Origin: DASYKT01 sp035995185
Lineage (GTDB): Bacteria; Acidobacteriota; Blastocatellia; Pyrinomonadales; Pyrinomonadaceae
Assembly (NCBI GenBank): GCA_035995185.1
Contig: DASYKT010000011.1
Span: forward strand, 310,001 to 374,000
DNA: 64,000 nucleotides
Reading direction: 5' to 3'
A program made the position numbers and the translations under genes. Under the pieces are notes generated by a model, which did no database searches, was not told the DNA's origin, and saw nothing but the letters and a program-made list of their open reading frames with translations. Each line of letters starts with the position of its first letter. Position 1 is the stretch's first letter. This document shows, piece after piece, positions 8,366 to 16,479 of this stretch.

Positions 8366-9895
8366 TTACTTCAAAACCAGCTCGCAGCCGAACGCCTGTT
8401 CGAACATATCTTTTTTCTTTTCGATCGCCTCGTATTCGCTTTCGCAGTTTTCGTCGCTGACGAGTTTTAAGGTCAGGCTGCCGTTTTTTTGCGCAAATTT
8501 TATTTCGCGGACGCGGCTTTCGTAACCGCGGTCGAGCGCGTCGGCCAGGCGCAGGATCGCGCCGAGCTTCCAGACGACGCTCTGTTCTTTCTCAGTCAGC
8601 GCCATAAATTCCGCGTGTTTTTCCTTGGGCGCAGAACTGCGGTGATAGCGCGCGATATTGGCGATGATGGTTTTCTCGGCCTCGGAAAATCCGGTCATCT
8701 CCGAATTCTTGATCAGGTAGTAGGAATGCTTGTGGTGCGCTTCGTGGGCGATGTGATAGCCGATGTCGTGCAGCAGCGCGGCCGCCGCGAGCAGCGTGCG
8801 CTGGTGGCGCTTGAAACTGTAAATAGAGGTGAGCGAATCGAAAATTTTCTCGGCCAGCGCGGCCACCTGCAGCGCATGATTTTCCTCGTAACCGAAACGC
8901 CGCCCGACGGCGAAAACACCGCGCAGGTTCGGATCGGCCACATCAGGCACCGGCGGCAAAGATTCGGTCTCGATCTCGCGCAGGTAATCGATGAGCACGC
9001 CTTCGCGCAGGGAAAATTCGCACGGCGTGACCGATTTTATCCTGAGCGCTTCCATCACGCCTTCCAGTATCTGCCCGCCGGCCACCAATATTTCGGCGCG
9101 CTGCGGGCTGATGGTCGGCAGTTTTCCGCGCTCAGCATTGGTCAGACGCGCGGTAAGCTGGTTAAATCCGGCGAGTCTTTTTAAGGAAATATCGGGTCTG
9201 GTTTTGGCGGCCGGGTCGGCCTGAAAGTTCAGACAGGCGTAGAGCGCGAGCACCGTGCCGGAGGTGCCACTGGAAATTTCCCACTTTTCTCCCTTTAGTT
9301 CTCTTACCGGACGTTCGAGCGCGGCGCGTATTTCGGCCCGCAGTTTTTTTATCTCTTTCGGAGTGGGCGGATCGTGGCCGAGAAATCGTTCGGTCAATCC
9401 GACCGAACCCAGTTTCATGGAAAAAAGTTTGCGCGGCTGGCCGTCCTGCATCAGCGAAAGCTCGGTCGAACCGCCGCCGATGTCGATATTTAGCAGGGAA
9501 CCGGCCGATGTTTGGAAATGTTGCGCGGCGGCGATGCCGATCAGGCGCGCTTCTTCAATCGCGGAAAGCACGTCGACGCGCAAACCGGTGCTTTTGCGAA
9601 CGGCCAGCGTGAATTCGCGGGAATTTTCGGCTTCGCGGACGGCGGCGGTGGCCACGACGATGACGCGTTCCGCGCCGCGGGTCTTGGCGATATCGCGAAA
9701 ACGGGTGATCGCCTGTATGCTTTGGCTGATGGCTTCTTCGGAAAGAATATGGCGCTGCAAGGTTTCGTTGCCGAGCCTGAGAAGCTCTTTTTCGCGGCCG
9801 ATTATGGTGAACGAATCGCTGGCAGCGGCTTCTGCTACGGCGAGTTTTATCGAATTTGAACCTATGTCGATGGCTGCGAGTCGTTGCGTTTTCAT
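8366..9895 (-). CDS. ppx: Exopolyphosphatase / Ppx-GppA phosphatase with C-terminal HD domain
   Basis: The 509-residue product begins with the ASKHA-fold phosphate-1 motif LAAIDIGSNSIKLAV. RVIVVATAAVREAENSREF and the second ATPase motif NIDIGGGSTELSLM follow, then EISSGTSGTVLA. A C-terminal HD-type domain carries AAALLHDIGYHIAHEAHHKH at about 380-400. The arrangement matches Ppx/GppA enzymes, which release phosphate from polyphosphate or remove the 5' phosphate of pppGpp. With ppk2 and phoUBR near, a role in polyphosphate turnover fits. The last 130 bp are duplicated downstream (7942-8068). The gene is divergent from the CBS protein gene. Confidence 0.9.
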   Translation of the reverse strand: MKTQRLAAIDIGSNSIKLAVAEAAASDSFTIIGREKELLRLGNETLQRHILSEEAISQSIQAITRFRDIAKTRGAERVIVVATAAVREAENSREFTLAVRKSTGLRVDVLSAIEEARLIGIAAAQHFQTSAGSLLNIDIGGGSTELSLMQDGQPRKLFSMKLGSVGLTERFLGHDPPTPKEIKKLRAEIRAALERPVRELKGEKWEISSGTSGTVLALYACLNFQADPAAKTRPDISLKRLAGFNQLTARLTNAERGKLPTISPQRAEILVAGGQILEGVMEALRIKSVTPCEFSLREGVLIDYLREIETESLPPVPDVADPNLRGVFAVGRRFGYEENHALQVAALAEKIFDSLTSIYSFKRHQRTLLAAAALLHDIGYHIAHEAHHKHSYYLIKNSEMTGFSEAEKTIIANIARYHRSSAPKEKHAEFMALTEKEQSVVWKLGAILRLADALDRGYESRVREIKFAQKNGSLTLKLVSDENCESEYEAIEKKKDMFEQAFGCELVLK

Positions 9896-9947
9896 TGCTG
9901 AGTTGTGAAAATTATAATATCAGATAAATGGCGAAAGAAAATTTGAG

Positions 9948-10448
9948 ATGAAAGTAAGTGACATAATGACCGCCGATCCCGGTTTTTGTTTCGCGGTAGA
10001 CAGCCTGACCAAGGCGGCCTCGATAATGTGGCAGCGCGATTGCGGCGCCGTGCCTGTTCTCGATGCCGGCAGCAAAGTCATCGGTGTGGTTACGGACAGG
10101 GACATCTGCATAGCGGTGGCGAGCCGCGCCGGCCGCGCGTCGGAAATAACGGCGGGCGAATTGTGCGGCGGCAATGTTCTGACCTGCGCGCCAAATGACG
10201 AGCTCAAAAAAGCCTTAAAGCTATTGCGCAAGAATCAGCTTCGCCGCCTTCCGGTCGTCGATGGCGACGAGCGGCTGGTGGGCATAATTACGCTGGCGGA
10301 TATAGTGAATGCCGCGGGCGCGAAAAAGAAACACAAAGACCTATCTCCCCAAAAAGTCTTCTCGCTGTTTGCAGCAGTGAGTAAAAAACCGCCTATCCTG
10401 CTTCTGGAAGTCAGCCCGGAAGAAGAAAAGACGACAATTGAAACCTGA
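9948..10448 (+). CDS. Two-CBS-domain protein
   Basis: The 166-residue protein carries two CBS motifs. The first is at about 1-60 (MKVSDIMTADPGFCFAVDSL, then GAVPVLDAGSKVIGVVTDRD) and the second at about 75-125 (LRRLPVVDGDERLVGIITLA). CBS pairs bind adenine nucleotides such as AMP, ATP or SAM and usually sense energy state. The C-terminal 40 residues are basic then acidic, with no catalytic domain. It is divergent from ppx, with about 50 bp between the starts. The partner protein is unknown. Confidence 0.85.
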   Translation: MKVSDIMTADPGFCFAVDSLTKAASIMWQRDCGAVPVLDAGSKVIGVVTDRDICIAVASRAGRASEITAGELCGGNVLTCAPNDELKKALKLLRKNQLRRLPVVDGDERLVGIITLADIVNAAGAKKKHKDLSPQKVFSLFAAVSKKPPILLLEVSPEEEKTTIET

Positions 10449-10514
10449 GCTTTTTTGACCTCGGCTTTGACGCATTTCTTTTAAGCTGGGGCTGTGCTTT
10501 AAGGGGGAAAAACC

Positions 10515-11018
10515 GTGAAAACACTTTTACTTTTACGCCACGCCAAATCAAGCTGGGACGACACCAGCTTGTCCGATTTTGAACGCCCGTTAAACCCGCG
10601 CGGGAAACAGACCGCGCCTTTTATCGGGGAATTGATCGCGGAAAAGGGATGGCAGCCGGACCTGGTACTGAGTTCGCCGGCGGAGCGCGCGAAACAAACC
10701 GCCTTGCTCGCCAAAGAAGCCGGCAGCTTAAAAGCCGAGATCCGATTCGACGAAAAGATATACGAGGCAAGCCAGTTTCAATTACTCGAAGTGCTCAAAG
10801 GGATCTCCGCCCCGGCCGGCACGGTCTTGCTGGTGGGCCACAATCCCGGTATGGAAGGTTTGCTCGGTTTGCTGACCGGCGAGATGCAGAGCATACCGAC
10901 CGCGGCTCTGATCAGAATATCGCTCGACATCGATTCCTGGGACCGGATCGAACGCGACAGCGGCAAGCTGGAAGAATTTATCAAGCCAAAGGAAGAAATG
11001 AATTCTACCGGCGCGTAG
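10515..11018 (+). CDS. SixA-like histidine phosphatase
   Basis: The 167-residue product starts with GTG after AAGGGGGAAAA. LLLRHAKSSWDD near residue 5 is the RHG catalytic motif of the histidine phosphatase superfamily in its SixA form (RHA/KS). FERPLNPRGK and LVLSSPAERAKQTA follow, and VLLVGHNPGMEGLLGLLTGE contains the second catalytic His. SixA removes phosphate from phosphohistidine in signalling proteins; many homologues have unknown targets. The position in a cluster of phosphate genes is suggestive only. A terminator-like hairpin lies about 115 bp downstream. Confidence 0.85.
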   Translation: MKTLLLLRHAKSSWDDTSLSDFERPLNPRGKQTAPFIGELIAEKGWQPDLVLSSPAERAKQTALLAKEAGSLKAEIRFDEKIYEASQFQLLEVLKGISAPAGTVLLVGHNPGMEGLLGLLTGEMQSIPTAALIRISLDIDSWDRIERDSGKLEEFIKPKEEMNSTGA

Positions 11019-11077
11019 AATAGTTTTAGCCTATAGAGTCTTCTTATTAATATATAAAGCCAGGCGGTTCTTTATTC

Positions 11078-11134
11078 GCCACTAATTACACAAATAACAC
11101 GAATAAAAAAATCTTTATTTGTGACATTCATGGC
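11078..11134. repeat. Palindromic intergenic repeat, family F2 (shortened right arm)
   Basis: The left arm at 11078-11105 begins GCCACTAATTACACAAATAA. The right arm 11114-11134 is a shortened inverted version ending GTGACATTCATGGC. Full copies are at 20677-20743, 34157-34229, 37867-37932 and 60028-60093. Confidence 0.8.
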
Positions 11135-11169
11135 AAAGGCTTGTCTTCCGGATCGGACGGCAAGCCTTT
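11135..11169 (+). terminator. Hairpin terminator after the SixA-like gene
   Basis: AAAGGCTTG (11135-11143) pairs perfectly with CAAGCCTTT (11161-11169), and CTTTTC follows on the plus strand. It lies between the convergent SixA-like and cysteine-rich genes. Confidence 0.55.
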
Positions 11170-11186
11170 CTTTTCGTCGTGCCCGA

Positions 11187-11429
11187 TCAACAGCCCATGT
11201 CGCAATGGTTATAACAATTGATAACCTGTTGGACGCAGACGCTGCAGTGCGGGTGATTTGGGAAATCCAGGCAGAAGTTGTCACAGGCCTCCGCCAGAGT
11301 GTCGCAGGTCGTACAGCACCGCAGCGCTTCGACCGGCTGGTCGTTATTAATTCCTACCAGCGCCAAACCGCCTAAGAGCACCGCCAGGACAAGAAGTTTT
11401 CGGATAAGCTTAAAGCTGCTAACTAACAT
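11187..11429 (-). CDS. Small secreted cysteine-rich protein, function unknown
   Basis: The 80-residue product has a basic N-terminus, a hydrophobic stretch (residues about 10-27, KLLVLAVLLGGLALVG) and then a mature part of about 50 residues with ten cysteines (residues 38, 39, 42, 49, 53, 62, 65, 72, 76 and the last, 80). The pattern is CC-x2-C-x6-C-x3-C-x8-C-x2-C-x6-C-x3-C-x3-C. CxxC and CxxxC spacings would suit disulfides or metal binding after export. The second half repeats the C-x2-C-x6-C-x3-C spacing of the first, suggesting an internal duplication. I do not recognise the family. The start is supported by GGAGACG just upstream of the ATG. Confidence 0.7.
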   Translation of the reverse strand: MLVSSFKLIRKLLVLAVLLGGLALVGINNDQPVEALRCCTTCDTLAEACDNFCLDFPNHPHCSVCVQQVINCYNHCDMGC

Positions 11430-11560
11430 ATCGTCTCCTTCGTAATTGGGATTATTGACTTAATAATAAGTCCGAAAAAATTTGAATAATATGGGAATCG
11501 GGGAGACTAAAACCGATTTTAGAGTTATTCGAGAGCCGCGTTTAAATGGATTCTATATTT

Positions 11561-11628
11561 GTGGCGCCGCCGCCAGTCTTTGCGTGGGCGAGACGCCCCC
11601 GCGACAGCCAGCGGAACGCCGGCGCTAC
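11561..11628. repeat. GC-rich intergenic repeat, family D
   Basis: The copy contains GCGTGGGCGAGACGCC and ends ACGCCGGCGCTAC. A longer copy (19628-19728) has the same order of blocks. The stretch 11430-11809 between the cysteine-rich gene and phoU holds this repeat, the TTAACA array described next, and nothing else recognised. Confidence 0.75.
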
Positions 11629-11641
11629 TCTTGTTACAGAA

Positions 11642-11680
11642 TTAACATTTATTTAACATCCCGGTCATTCCTTTTTAACA
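11642..11680 (+). promoter_or_regulatory. Candidate Pho box: TTAACA direct repeats at 11-bp phasing
   Basis: TTAACA occurs at 11642, 11653 and 11675, that is at 0, +11 and +33, with the weaker GTCATT at the +22 position. Direct repeats of a six- to eight-base unit every 11 bp are the known architecture of Pho boxes (TTAACA-like in Bacillus PhoP and cyanobacterial SphR). The array lies about 130 bp ahead of phoU-phoB-phoR, so PhoB autoregulation is the simplest reading. Confidence 0.65.
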
Positions 11681-11809
11681 CTGGCGGGCCATCTTAGTTC
11701 TTACATCTTTCGAAAATTTATGTTTACCGCTCTCTGCCCGGTTTTTAGGTCCGATCCAATGAATGTCTGTGCTTTGGTTATTTGAAAATTTGGTCTAAAG
11801 TCTTAATTT

Positions 11810-12484
11810 ATGGAACACAAAGACGCAATTTTAGCGCGCGAATTAGATATTTTGCGCGACCGGCTGCTTCTGATGGGCGGAGAAGCGGAACTCGCTCTGC
11901 AGCGCGCGATCAATGCACTGGTCCATCGCGACAGCGATCTGGCGCAGCAGGTCCTGGAACACGATAAGACCATCGACGATATGGAAGTCGAGATCGACCG
12001 GCTGAGCATGGACATTTTGGCGCTGCGGCGGCCGGCGGCGCGCGATCTGCGGGCGGTCATTTCGATCTCAAAGATCACGCCGGTGCTGGAACGCATCGCC
12101 GATCACGCCGCCAATATCGCGCGGGTCGCGGTGGAACTCAATGACGAGCCCGAGGTCAAAACATTCGGGGAACTGCCCGTAATGGCGGAAAAAGCCTCGG
12201 AGATGCTGCGGGAAGCGCTGGATGCATTTACTTCGAATGACGCGGAAAGCGCGCGGGGCATCAAGGCGCGCGATGCCGAGATCAACGAGATATACGAGCG
12301 GCAGTTCAAGGAATTTATGGAATCGATGTCGCAGGAAGCCGAATACAGCACCCGGTTGGCGCGGCTTTTATTTATTACCAAACACCTCGAACGGATCGGC
12401 GACTACGTCAAGGATATTTGCGAGGTGACGGTGTATATGAAGGAAGCAGTTTCCATCAAGCACCTTAAAAATCACGCAGCGTAA
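11810..12484 (+). CDS. phoU: Phosphate signalling regulator PhoU
   Basis: The 224-residue, all-helical protein has two PhoU repeats, each a three-helix bundle. The conserved acidic blocks appear as DMEVEIDRLSMDILALRRP in the first half and KARDAEINEIYERQFKEF in the second, with the ERIADHAANIARVAVE and ERIGDYVKDICEVTVY metal-site helices. PhoU damps PhoR kinase activity and phosphate uptake when phosphate is plentiful. It precedes phoB by 23 bp, so the two form an operon; no pst transporter genes are visible in the window. The candidate Pho box upstream would allow feedback control. Confidence 0.95.
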   Translation: MEHKDAILARELDILRDRLLLMGGEAELALQRAINALVHRDSDLAQQVLEHDKTIDDMEVEIDRLSMDILALRRPAARDLRAVISISKITPVLERIADHAANIARVAVELNDEPEVKTFGELPVMAEKASEMLREALDAFTSNDAESARGIKARDAEINEIYERQFKEFMESMSQEAEYSTRLARLLFITKHLERIGDYVKDICEVTVYMKEAVSIKHLKNHAA

Positions 12485-12507
12485 GCATTTGTCTTGCGCA
12501 AAAATTT

Positions 12508-13194
12508 ATGCCCGGAAAAATCTTGATCATCGAGGACGAGGCCGATATAGCCGAAAGCCTGCGCTACAATTTTGAGCGCGAAGGATTAAAAACAGACCTC
12601 GCGGAAACCGGCGAGAAGGGGCTAAAGATCGCGCTCGATCCGAAAGGCGCGCCCTCGCTGGTGATCCTGGACCTGATGCTTCCGGGGATGAACGGGATGG
12701 AGATCTGCCGCCGCCTGCGCCGCGAAGCCGCCACCCGCCGCACGCCGATCATAATGCTTACCGCCAAGGCCGCCGAGACGGATAAGATAGCCGGCCTGGA
12801 ACTGGGCGCCGACGATTACATCGTCAAGCCGTTTTCTATCAAGGAAGTAGTGGCGAGGGTGCGGGCCGTCCTGCGCCGGGCCGACGAGGGCTCTATCCAG
12901 CGCTATGACGATGACAAGCTTTCCATCGATTTTGCCGATATCCGCGTCGTCTGCCAGGGCGAGCAGGTAAAGCTCACGCGCAAAGAGTTTGCCCTGCTGG
13001 AAGCGCTTTCAAAAAGCAGCGGGCGGGTGGTAACGCGGCAAAATTTACTGGACAATGTTTGGGGCTATCAATATTTTGGCGACACCAGGACGCTCGACGT
13101 ACACATTCGCCGCCTGCGGCAAAAACTTGGGCTGTGCGGCGATTGTATCGAGACGGTGGTTGGAATCGGCTATCGTTTTGTCGGCGCTAAATAA
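12508..13194 (+). CDS. phoB: PhoB-type response regulator
   Basis: The 228-residue product has a receiver domain (about 1-120) with the acidic pair ED at 9-10, phospho-acceptor Asp55 in LVILDLMLPGMNG, and the conserved Lys in DDYIVKPFS. A C-terminal winged-helix OmpR/PhoB domain follows (KLTRKEFALLEAL, then VHIRRLRQKLG). It follows phoU, and phoR lies 216 bp downstream, so assignment as the phosphate-starvation regulator rests on context as well as similarity. A family B palindrome sits between this gene and phoR. Confidence 0.92.
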   Translation: MPGKILIIEDEADIAESLRYNFEREGLKTDLAETGEKGLKIALDPKGAPSLVILDLMLPGMNGMEICRRLRREAATRRTPIIMLTAKAAETDKIAGLELGADDYIVKPFSIKEVVARVRAVLRRADEGSIQRYDDDKLSIDFADIRVVCQGEQVKLTRKEFALLEALSKSSGRVVTRQNLLDNVWGYQYFGDTRTLDVHIRRLRQKLGLCGDCIETVVGIGYRFVGAK

Positions 13195-13218
13195 TGATTT
13201 ATGAGCGTCGGGGATGAA

Positions 13219-13326
13219 GTCAGTACCGGGAACGCAGTGACCGGCTCCGTACTGTTTCAAAAACCTGTACAGATCAAAAGCTACTCCCTCCGCTTATGAG
13301 CCGGTCACTGCGTTCCCGGTACTGAC
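13219..13326. repeat. Palindromic intergenic repeat, family B
   Basis: The arms 13219-13247 and 13298-13326 are perfect inverted copies, differing by one base (A for the T in ACGTAGTG) from those at 5893-6013. It lies between phoB and phoR and could form a strong hairpin in a phoUBR transcript. Confidence 0.9.
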
Positions 13327-13410
13327 CCGTTATCAACACGGCCAGTAACACAACCAGAGTTTCTGAAGTATAATCCTAGCTAAATTCGCCTTTAATTTGA
13401 AAAGCGGTAA

Positions 13411-14589
13411 ATGACAGAGTTTTTTCAATCACAGTCTGTTGTTCTTCTGGCCATTTTCGGGCTTTTTGTGCTCGCGCTGGCCGGGCTTTTGCTTTGGCAC
13501 CGACGCCGGAAAAAATTGGCGAAAGGGCCTTACATAGAGAGTTCCGATATCCAAAAAACTTTTGACCCCTCGCGGTCCGAAGTGCTGCTCGAAGTCACTA
13601 AAAACCTGCGCGAAGGCATTTTGATCGTCGGGCGCGATATGACCATCGCCTCTTACAACGATCAGGCCCAGAATATTATTTCCCGGCTGAACGGTTCGTC
13701 GGAACGCCGGCGTTTGAGCGAAGCGGTCCGCGATCTTTCGGTCCACGAAGCTTTCGAAAAAGCGCTGACAGTCGGAACGTTTTCCGAGGTCAAGCTGGAG
13801 AATTTCGGCCCGGAGAGAAAGGCTTTCGATCTGCGGGTAGCGCCATTGGAGATCGGCGGCGGCAGGCAGGCGATCGGGATCTTTTACGATATTACTGAGC
13901 TGGAACGGCTGGAAAAAGTACGCCGTGAGTTTCTTTCGAATGTTTCCCACGAATTACGCACGCCCCTGACATCGATCATCGCTTTTGTGGAAACGCTGGA
14001 AGACGGCGCACTGGAAGACGTTGACCACAATCGCCAATTCCTGAACGTTATCCGCAAAAACGCTCACCGGATGCACCGCCTGATCGACGATATCCTGGAG
14101 CTTTCTTCTATCGAAGCCGGAAAGATCGCGGTCGAACCGCGCGACATTCAGCTTTTCCCGCTGGTGCGCGAAGTGTCGGTCAACCTGGCGGCCAAGGCGG
14201 GAGATAAACAAGTTACGATCAAAAATGAGATCAGCCCGGACACGCGCGTCCGCGCCGATGCTTTCCGGTTGGAACAAATGCTGACCAATCTTCTGGACAA
14301 CGCGGTGAAATTCAACCGCGAGAAGGGTGAAGTGTCCATCTGTCACGAACGCCATAACGGCAGCGATCTGATCCATGTCACCGACACCGGCGAAGGTATC
14401 TCCGAAGAACACCTGCCGCGTCTTTTCGAACGTTTTTACCGCACGGACAAGGCCCGCTCGCGCGATCTGGGCGGGACCGGCCTGGGCCTGGCCATCGTCA
14501 AACATCTCGCCCGGCTGCACGGCGGCGAAGTAACCGTCGTTTCCGAGGCCGAAAAAGGCTCGGTCTTCACCATCGAACTCCCCCGCTAA
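13411..14589 (+). CDS. phoR: PhoR-type membrane sensor histidine kinase
   Basis: The 392-residue protein has one N-terminal membrane helix (about 9-30), then a PAS-like region (about 60-165, ILIVGRDMTIASYNDQA). The dimerisation/phosphoacceptor helix follows with His180 in FLSNVSHELRTPLTSI. The ATPase domain has N (LLDNAVKF), G1 (DTGEG), F (LFERFYR) and G2 (GGTGLGLAIVKH) boxes. This matches PhoR kinases, which phosphorylate PhoB when phosphate is scarce. The periplasmic loop is absent, as usual for PhoR. Order phoU-phoB-phoR supports the name. Confidence 0.92.
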   Translation: MTEFFQSQSVVLLAIFGLFVLALAGLLLWHRRRKKLAKGPYIESSDIQKTFDPSRSEVLLEVTKNLREGILIVGRDMTIASYNDQAQNIISRLNGSSERRRLSEAVRDLSVHEAFEKALTVGTFSEVKLENFGPERKAFDLRVAPLEIGGGRQAIGIFYDITELERLEKVRREFLSNVSHELRTPLTSIIAFVETLEDGALEDVDHNRQFLNVIRKNAHRMHRLIDDILELSSIEAGKIAVEPRDIQLFPLVREVSVNLAAKAGDKQVTIKNEISPDTRVRADAFRLEQMLTNLLDNAVKFNREKGEVSICHERHNGSDLIHVTDTGEGISEEHLPRLFERFYRTDKARSRDLGGTGLGLAIVKHLARLHGGEVTVVSEAEKGSVFTIELPR

Positions 14590-14745
14590 AGAAACATCAA
14601 ATAAGGGTTACCGGCTTTTGTGCAGAAATACCTTTCTTCTGCCGTAACAATTTGGTAAAATTTACTTACCTCAAATTTTATAACCTGGTCAGGCAGTAAC
14701 CCCCGAAAAGCCTGTTGAACGTAAGAGTTTTAGCCGGAGGAAGAA

Positions 14746-15288
14746 ATGCTTTTCACAGTTGGACAAAGGGTCTCATATCCCAATCACGGTGTGGGCACGA
14801 TCGAAAAGATAGAAGAAAAACAAACCGGAAGCTGCGCCGCCAATTTTTACTCCCTGCGATTGATGGAAAATAACAGCCTGGTATTCATTCCCGTAGAGCG
14901 GGCGGAAAATATCGGCGTCCGTCCTGTTATCAGCTCCTATCAGTGCGATAAGGTAATGCGTTTTCTGTCGGAAGATTTTGAAAATTACGCGCGTGATTGG
15001 AAGGAACGTTACCGAACATTTTCGGACAAGATGCAGTCAGGATGTATTTTTGCCGCGGCCGAGGTCTTAAAGATACTTTCTTACCTAAGCCGTGAAAAAT
15101 CACTGTCTTTCCGCGAGCAGAGAATGTTTGATAAAGCACGTTACCTGGTAGTTTCGGAGCTGGCCACGGTTTGCCGCCAGCCTGAATGCCGGGTCCAGGC
15201 AAAGGTCGAGGACCTTATTCTCAGAGCTTTGCAAAAGCACTCAGACTCAGAAGGAAACATTCAGGCGATGAGCGCCGCCGTCCATTGA
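14746..15288 (+). CDS. carD: CarD/CdnL-type RNA polymerase-binding regulator
   Basis: The 180-residue protein has an N-terminal Tudor-like RNA-polymerase-interaction domain (about 1-60: MLFTVGQRVSYPNHGVGTIE, FYSLRLMENNSLVFIPVERAENIGVR in two blocks). A helical C-terminal domain follows (VMRFLSEDFENYARDWKERY, LREQRMFDKAR-like). CarD binds the beta subunit and stabilises open promoter complexes, often at rRNA promoters. The C-terminal domain carries three Cys residues, two of them in VCRQPEC, which is unusual for the family as I know it. The ATG has a good ribosome site (GGAGGAAG). The 156-bp leader to phoR holds AT-rich promoter-like sequence. Confidence 0.92.
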   Translation: MLFTVGQRVSYPNHGVGTIEKIEEKQTGSCAANFYSLRLMENNSLVFIPVERAENIGVRPVISSYQCDKVMRFLSEDFENYARDWKERYRTFSDKMQSGCIFAAAEVLKILSYLSREKSLSFREQRMFDKARYLVVSELATVCRQPECRVQAKVEDLILRALQKHSDSEGNIQAMSAAVH

Positions 15289-15298
15289 TTCGGTTCAA

Positions 15299-15366
15299 AG
15301 TTTGGAGTTTGGAGTTCAAACCTTAGCTTATCTTCCGACTCTGAACCTCGAACTCTAAACCCCGAA
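15299..15366. repeat. Inverted repeat between carD and queF
   Basis: AGTTTGGAGTTTGGAGTTCA near 15299 faces an inverted, imperfect partner (CTGAACCTCGAACTCTAAAC) ending at the queF stop codon. It could end transcripts from both convergent genes, although no long T-run follows. Confidence 0.55.
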
Positions 15367-15783
15367 CTATTTCTTCTTATAACTTGCCCGAACGATCGTT
15401 TTGATATTTCCGCGAATATGAAAATCGCCCTCTATCTCCACGCTTAACGGGTCGCAAGCCTTAACAAAGTCTTCCAGGATGATATTTATCACGTGTTCGT
15501 GAAATATTTTGATGTCGCGAAACGAGTTTATGTATAATTTCATACTTTTTAACTCGATACAGCGCTGGTTGGGAATATATTCGATCCGGAGGATGGCAAA
15601 ATCGGGGAAATCCGAGAACGGGCAGATCGCCGTAAACTCAGGTATTTCAAAGTTTATGCGCACTTCGCGACCGGGAAATTCATAGTTGAAAGTATCCAGC
15701 GGGTAAAGCTTCATTTCTTCCCGCGGAGTGGAGCGAATATCCAGACCCTGCTGGTTTACCGGTGCGGCCGTTGCTTCTGACAC
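15367..15783 (-). CDS. queF: NADPH-dependent 7-cyano-7-deazaguanine reductase QueF
   Basis: The 138-residue protein is a short (type I) QueF. EFTAICPFSDFPDFAI contains the catalytic Cys that attacks preQ0 and the downstream Asp, and ELKSMKLYINSFRD is the QueF NADPH-binding signature. FHEHVINIILEDF and GNIKTIVRASY complete the tunnel fold. It reduces preQ0 to preQ1 for queuosine in tRNA. The start is GTG, chosen because AAGGAG lies seven bases upstream. No other queuosine genes are near, and no preQ1 riboswitch was recognised in the leader. Confidence 0.93.
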   Translation of the reverse strand: MSEATAAPVNQQGLDIRSTPREEMKLYPLDTFNYEFPGREVRINFEIPEFTAICPFSDFPDFAILRIEYIPNQRCIELKSMKLYINSFRDIKIFHEHVINIILEDFVKACDPLSVEIEGDFHIRGNIKTIVRASYKKK

Positions 15784-15896
15784 TAAAAAACTCCTTAAAA
15801 TCTAATAAATTAACAGAATTGTAACTTTTATATGCGATTTTGACGAATTAATGGTTGAAAAATTCGAGACAAGGTCTAGAATTACATTTATGTCTT

Positions 15897-15925
15897 AAAT
15901 TTGTGGAACCTTTCACAAATTTGTG
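15897..15925 (+). promoter_or_regulatory. Inverted repeat AAATTTGTG-n8-CACAAATTT ahead of the PilZ gene
   Basis: AAATTTGTG (15897-15905) is inverted at 15914-15922, and CACAAATTTGTG (15914-15925) is itself a perfect 12-bp palindrome. It lies about 145 bp upstream of the PilZ start and downstream of nothing on that strand, so an operator is plausible. The protein that binds it is unknown. Confidence 0.35.
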
Positions 15926-16066
15926 CGTGAAAGCACTAGTTTTTTGTAGGAGATAGTGTCTTTAAAGTCGCTGGTTGTAGTTTTGAGGTCAGAGCTTAGC
16001 GCGCTGTAATAAAGTCATGATCGCCTTTGGTTTTTTAACTTATGACTGCCAATCAAGGAGGGGAAA

Positions 16067-16465
16067 ATGGCATATCTATCGCATTACGCTAATGACGCTA
16101 AGCCCTTGATCCATGAAAGGGTTTTAGCGCAATTGCCGGTCAGGGCAAAGTGGAAAGATAAACTTACGGGTAAAGAGATCTCGGTTGACGGTATTACCGA
16201 AAACATCGGCGAAACCGGGGCTCTGGTAAATTTTCGGGTCCTTCCGCCGGTGGGCAGCGAAATTTCGCTGCTGGTGATGGACGAGAAAAAGAAACTCATA
16301 CAGGTTCCCGTAGAAGTAATCCGCGTGGAACGTGACCCGATGAAACCTTTAGCCGCGCTCTCAGTCGTACAAAATATCAAAAAATGGAAATCAACCGCCG
16401 TCAAGGCCGCACAGGCCTGGGTGGCGAAGCGTTTTTTGGAATATGAGGAAGAGTGGGTTAATTAA
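16067..16465 (+). CDS. PilZ-like domain protein
   Basis: The 132-residue protein follows a strong AAGGAGGGG ribosome site. LPVRAKWKDKLTGKEISVDG and TENIGETGALVNFRVLPPVG recall the PilZ beta-barrel, where RxxxR and (D/N)xSxxG motifs bind cyclic di-GMP; here they are weak (ENIGETGA). VPVEVIRVERDP fits a later strand. The C-terminal helix is Trp- and Lys-rich. Because the RxxxR motif is not clear, ligand binding is uncertain. A second PilZ-type gene lies at 46661. Confidence 0.65.
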   Translation: MAYLSHYANDAKPLIHERVLAQLPVRAKWKDKLTGKEISVDGITENIGETGALVNFRVLPPVGSEISLLVMDEKKKLIQVPVEVIRVERDPMKPLAALSVVQNIKKWKSTAVKAAQAWVAKRFLEYEEEWVN

Positions 16466-16479
16466 GAAGTTTAGGATTT

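Noticed and set aside
15784..15900. preQ1 riboswitch ahead of queF
   Set aside because: The leader is AT-rich but shows no H-type pseudoknot pattern or the conserved aptamer core.
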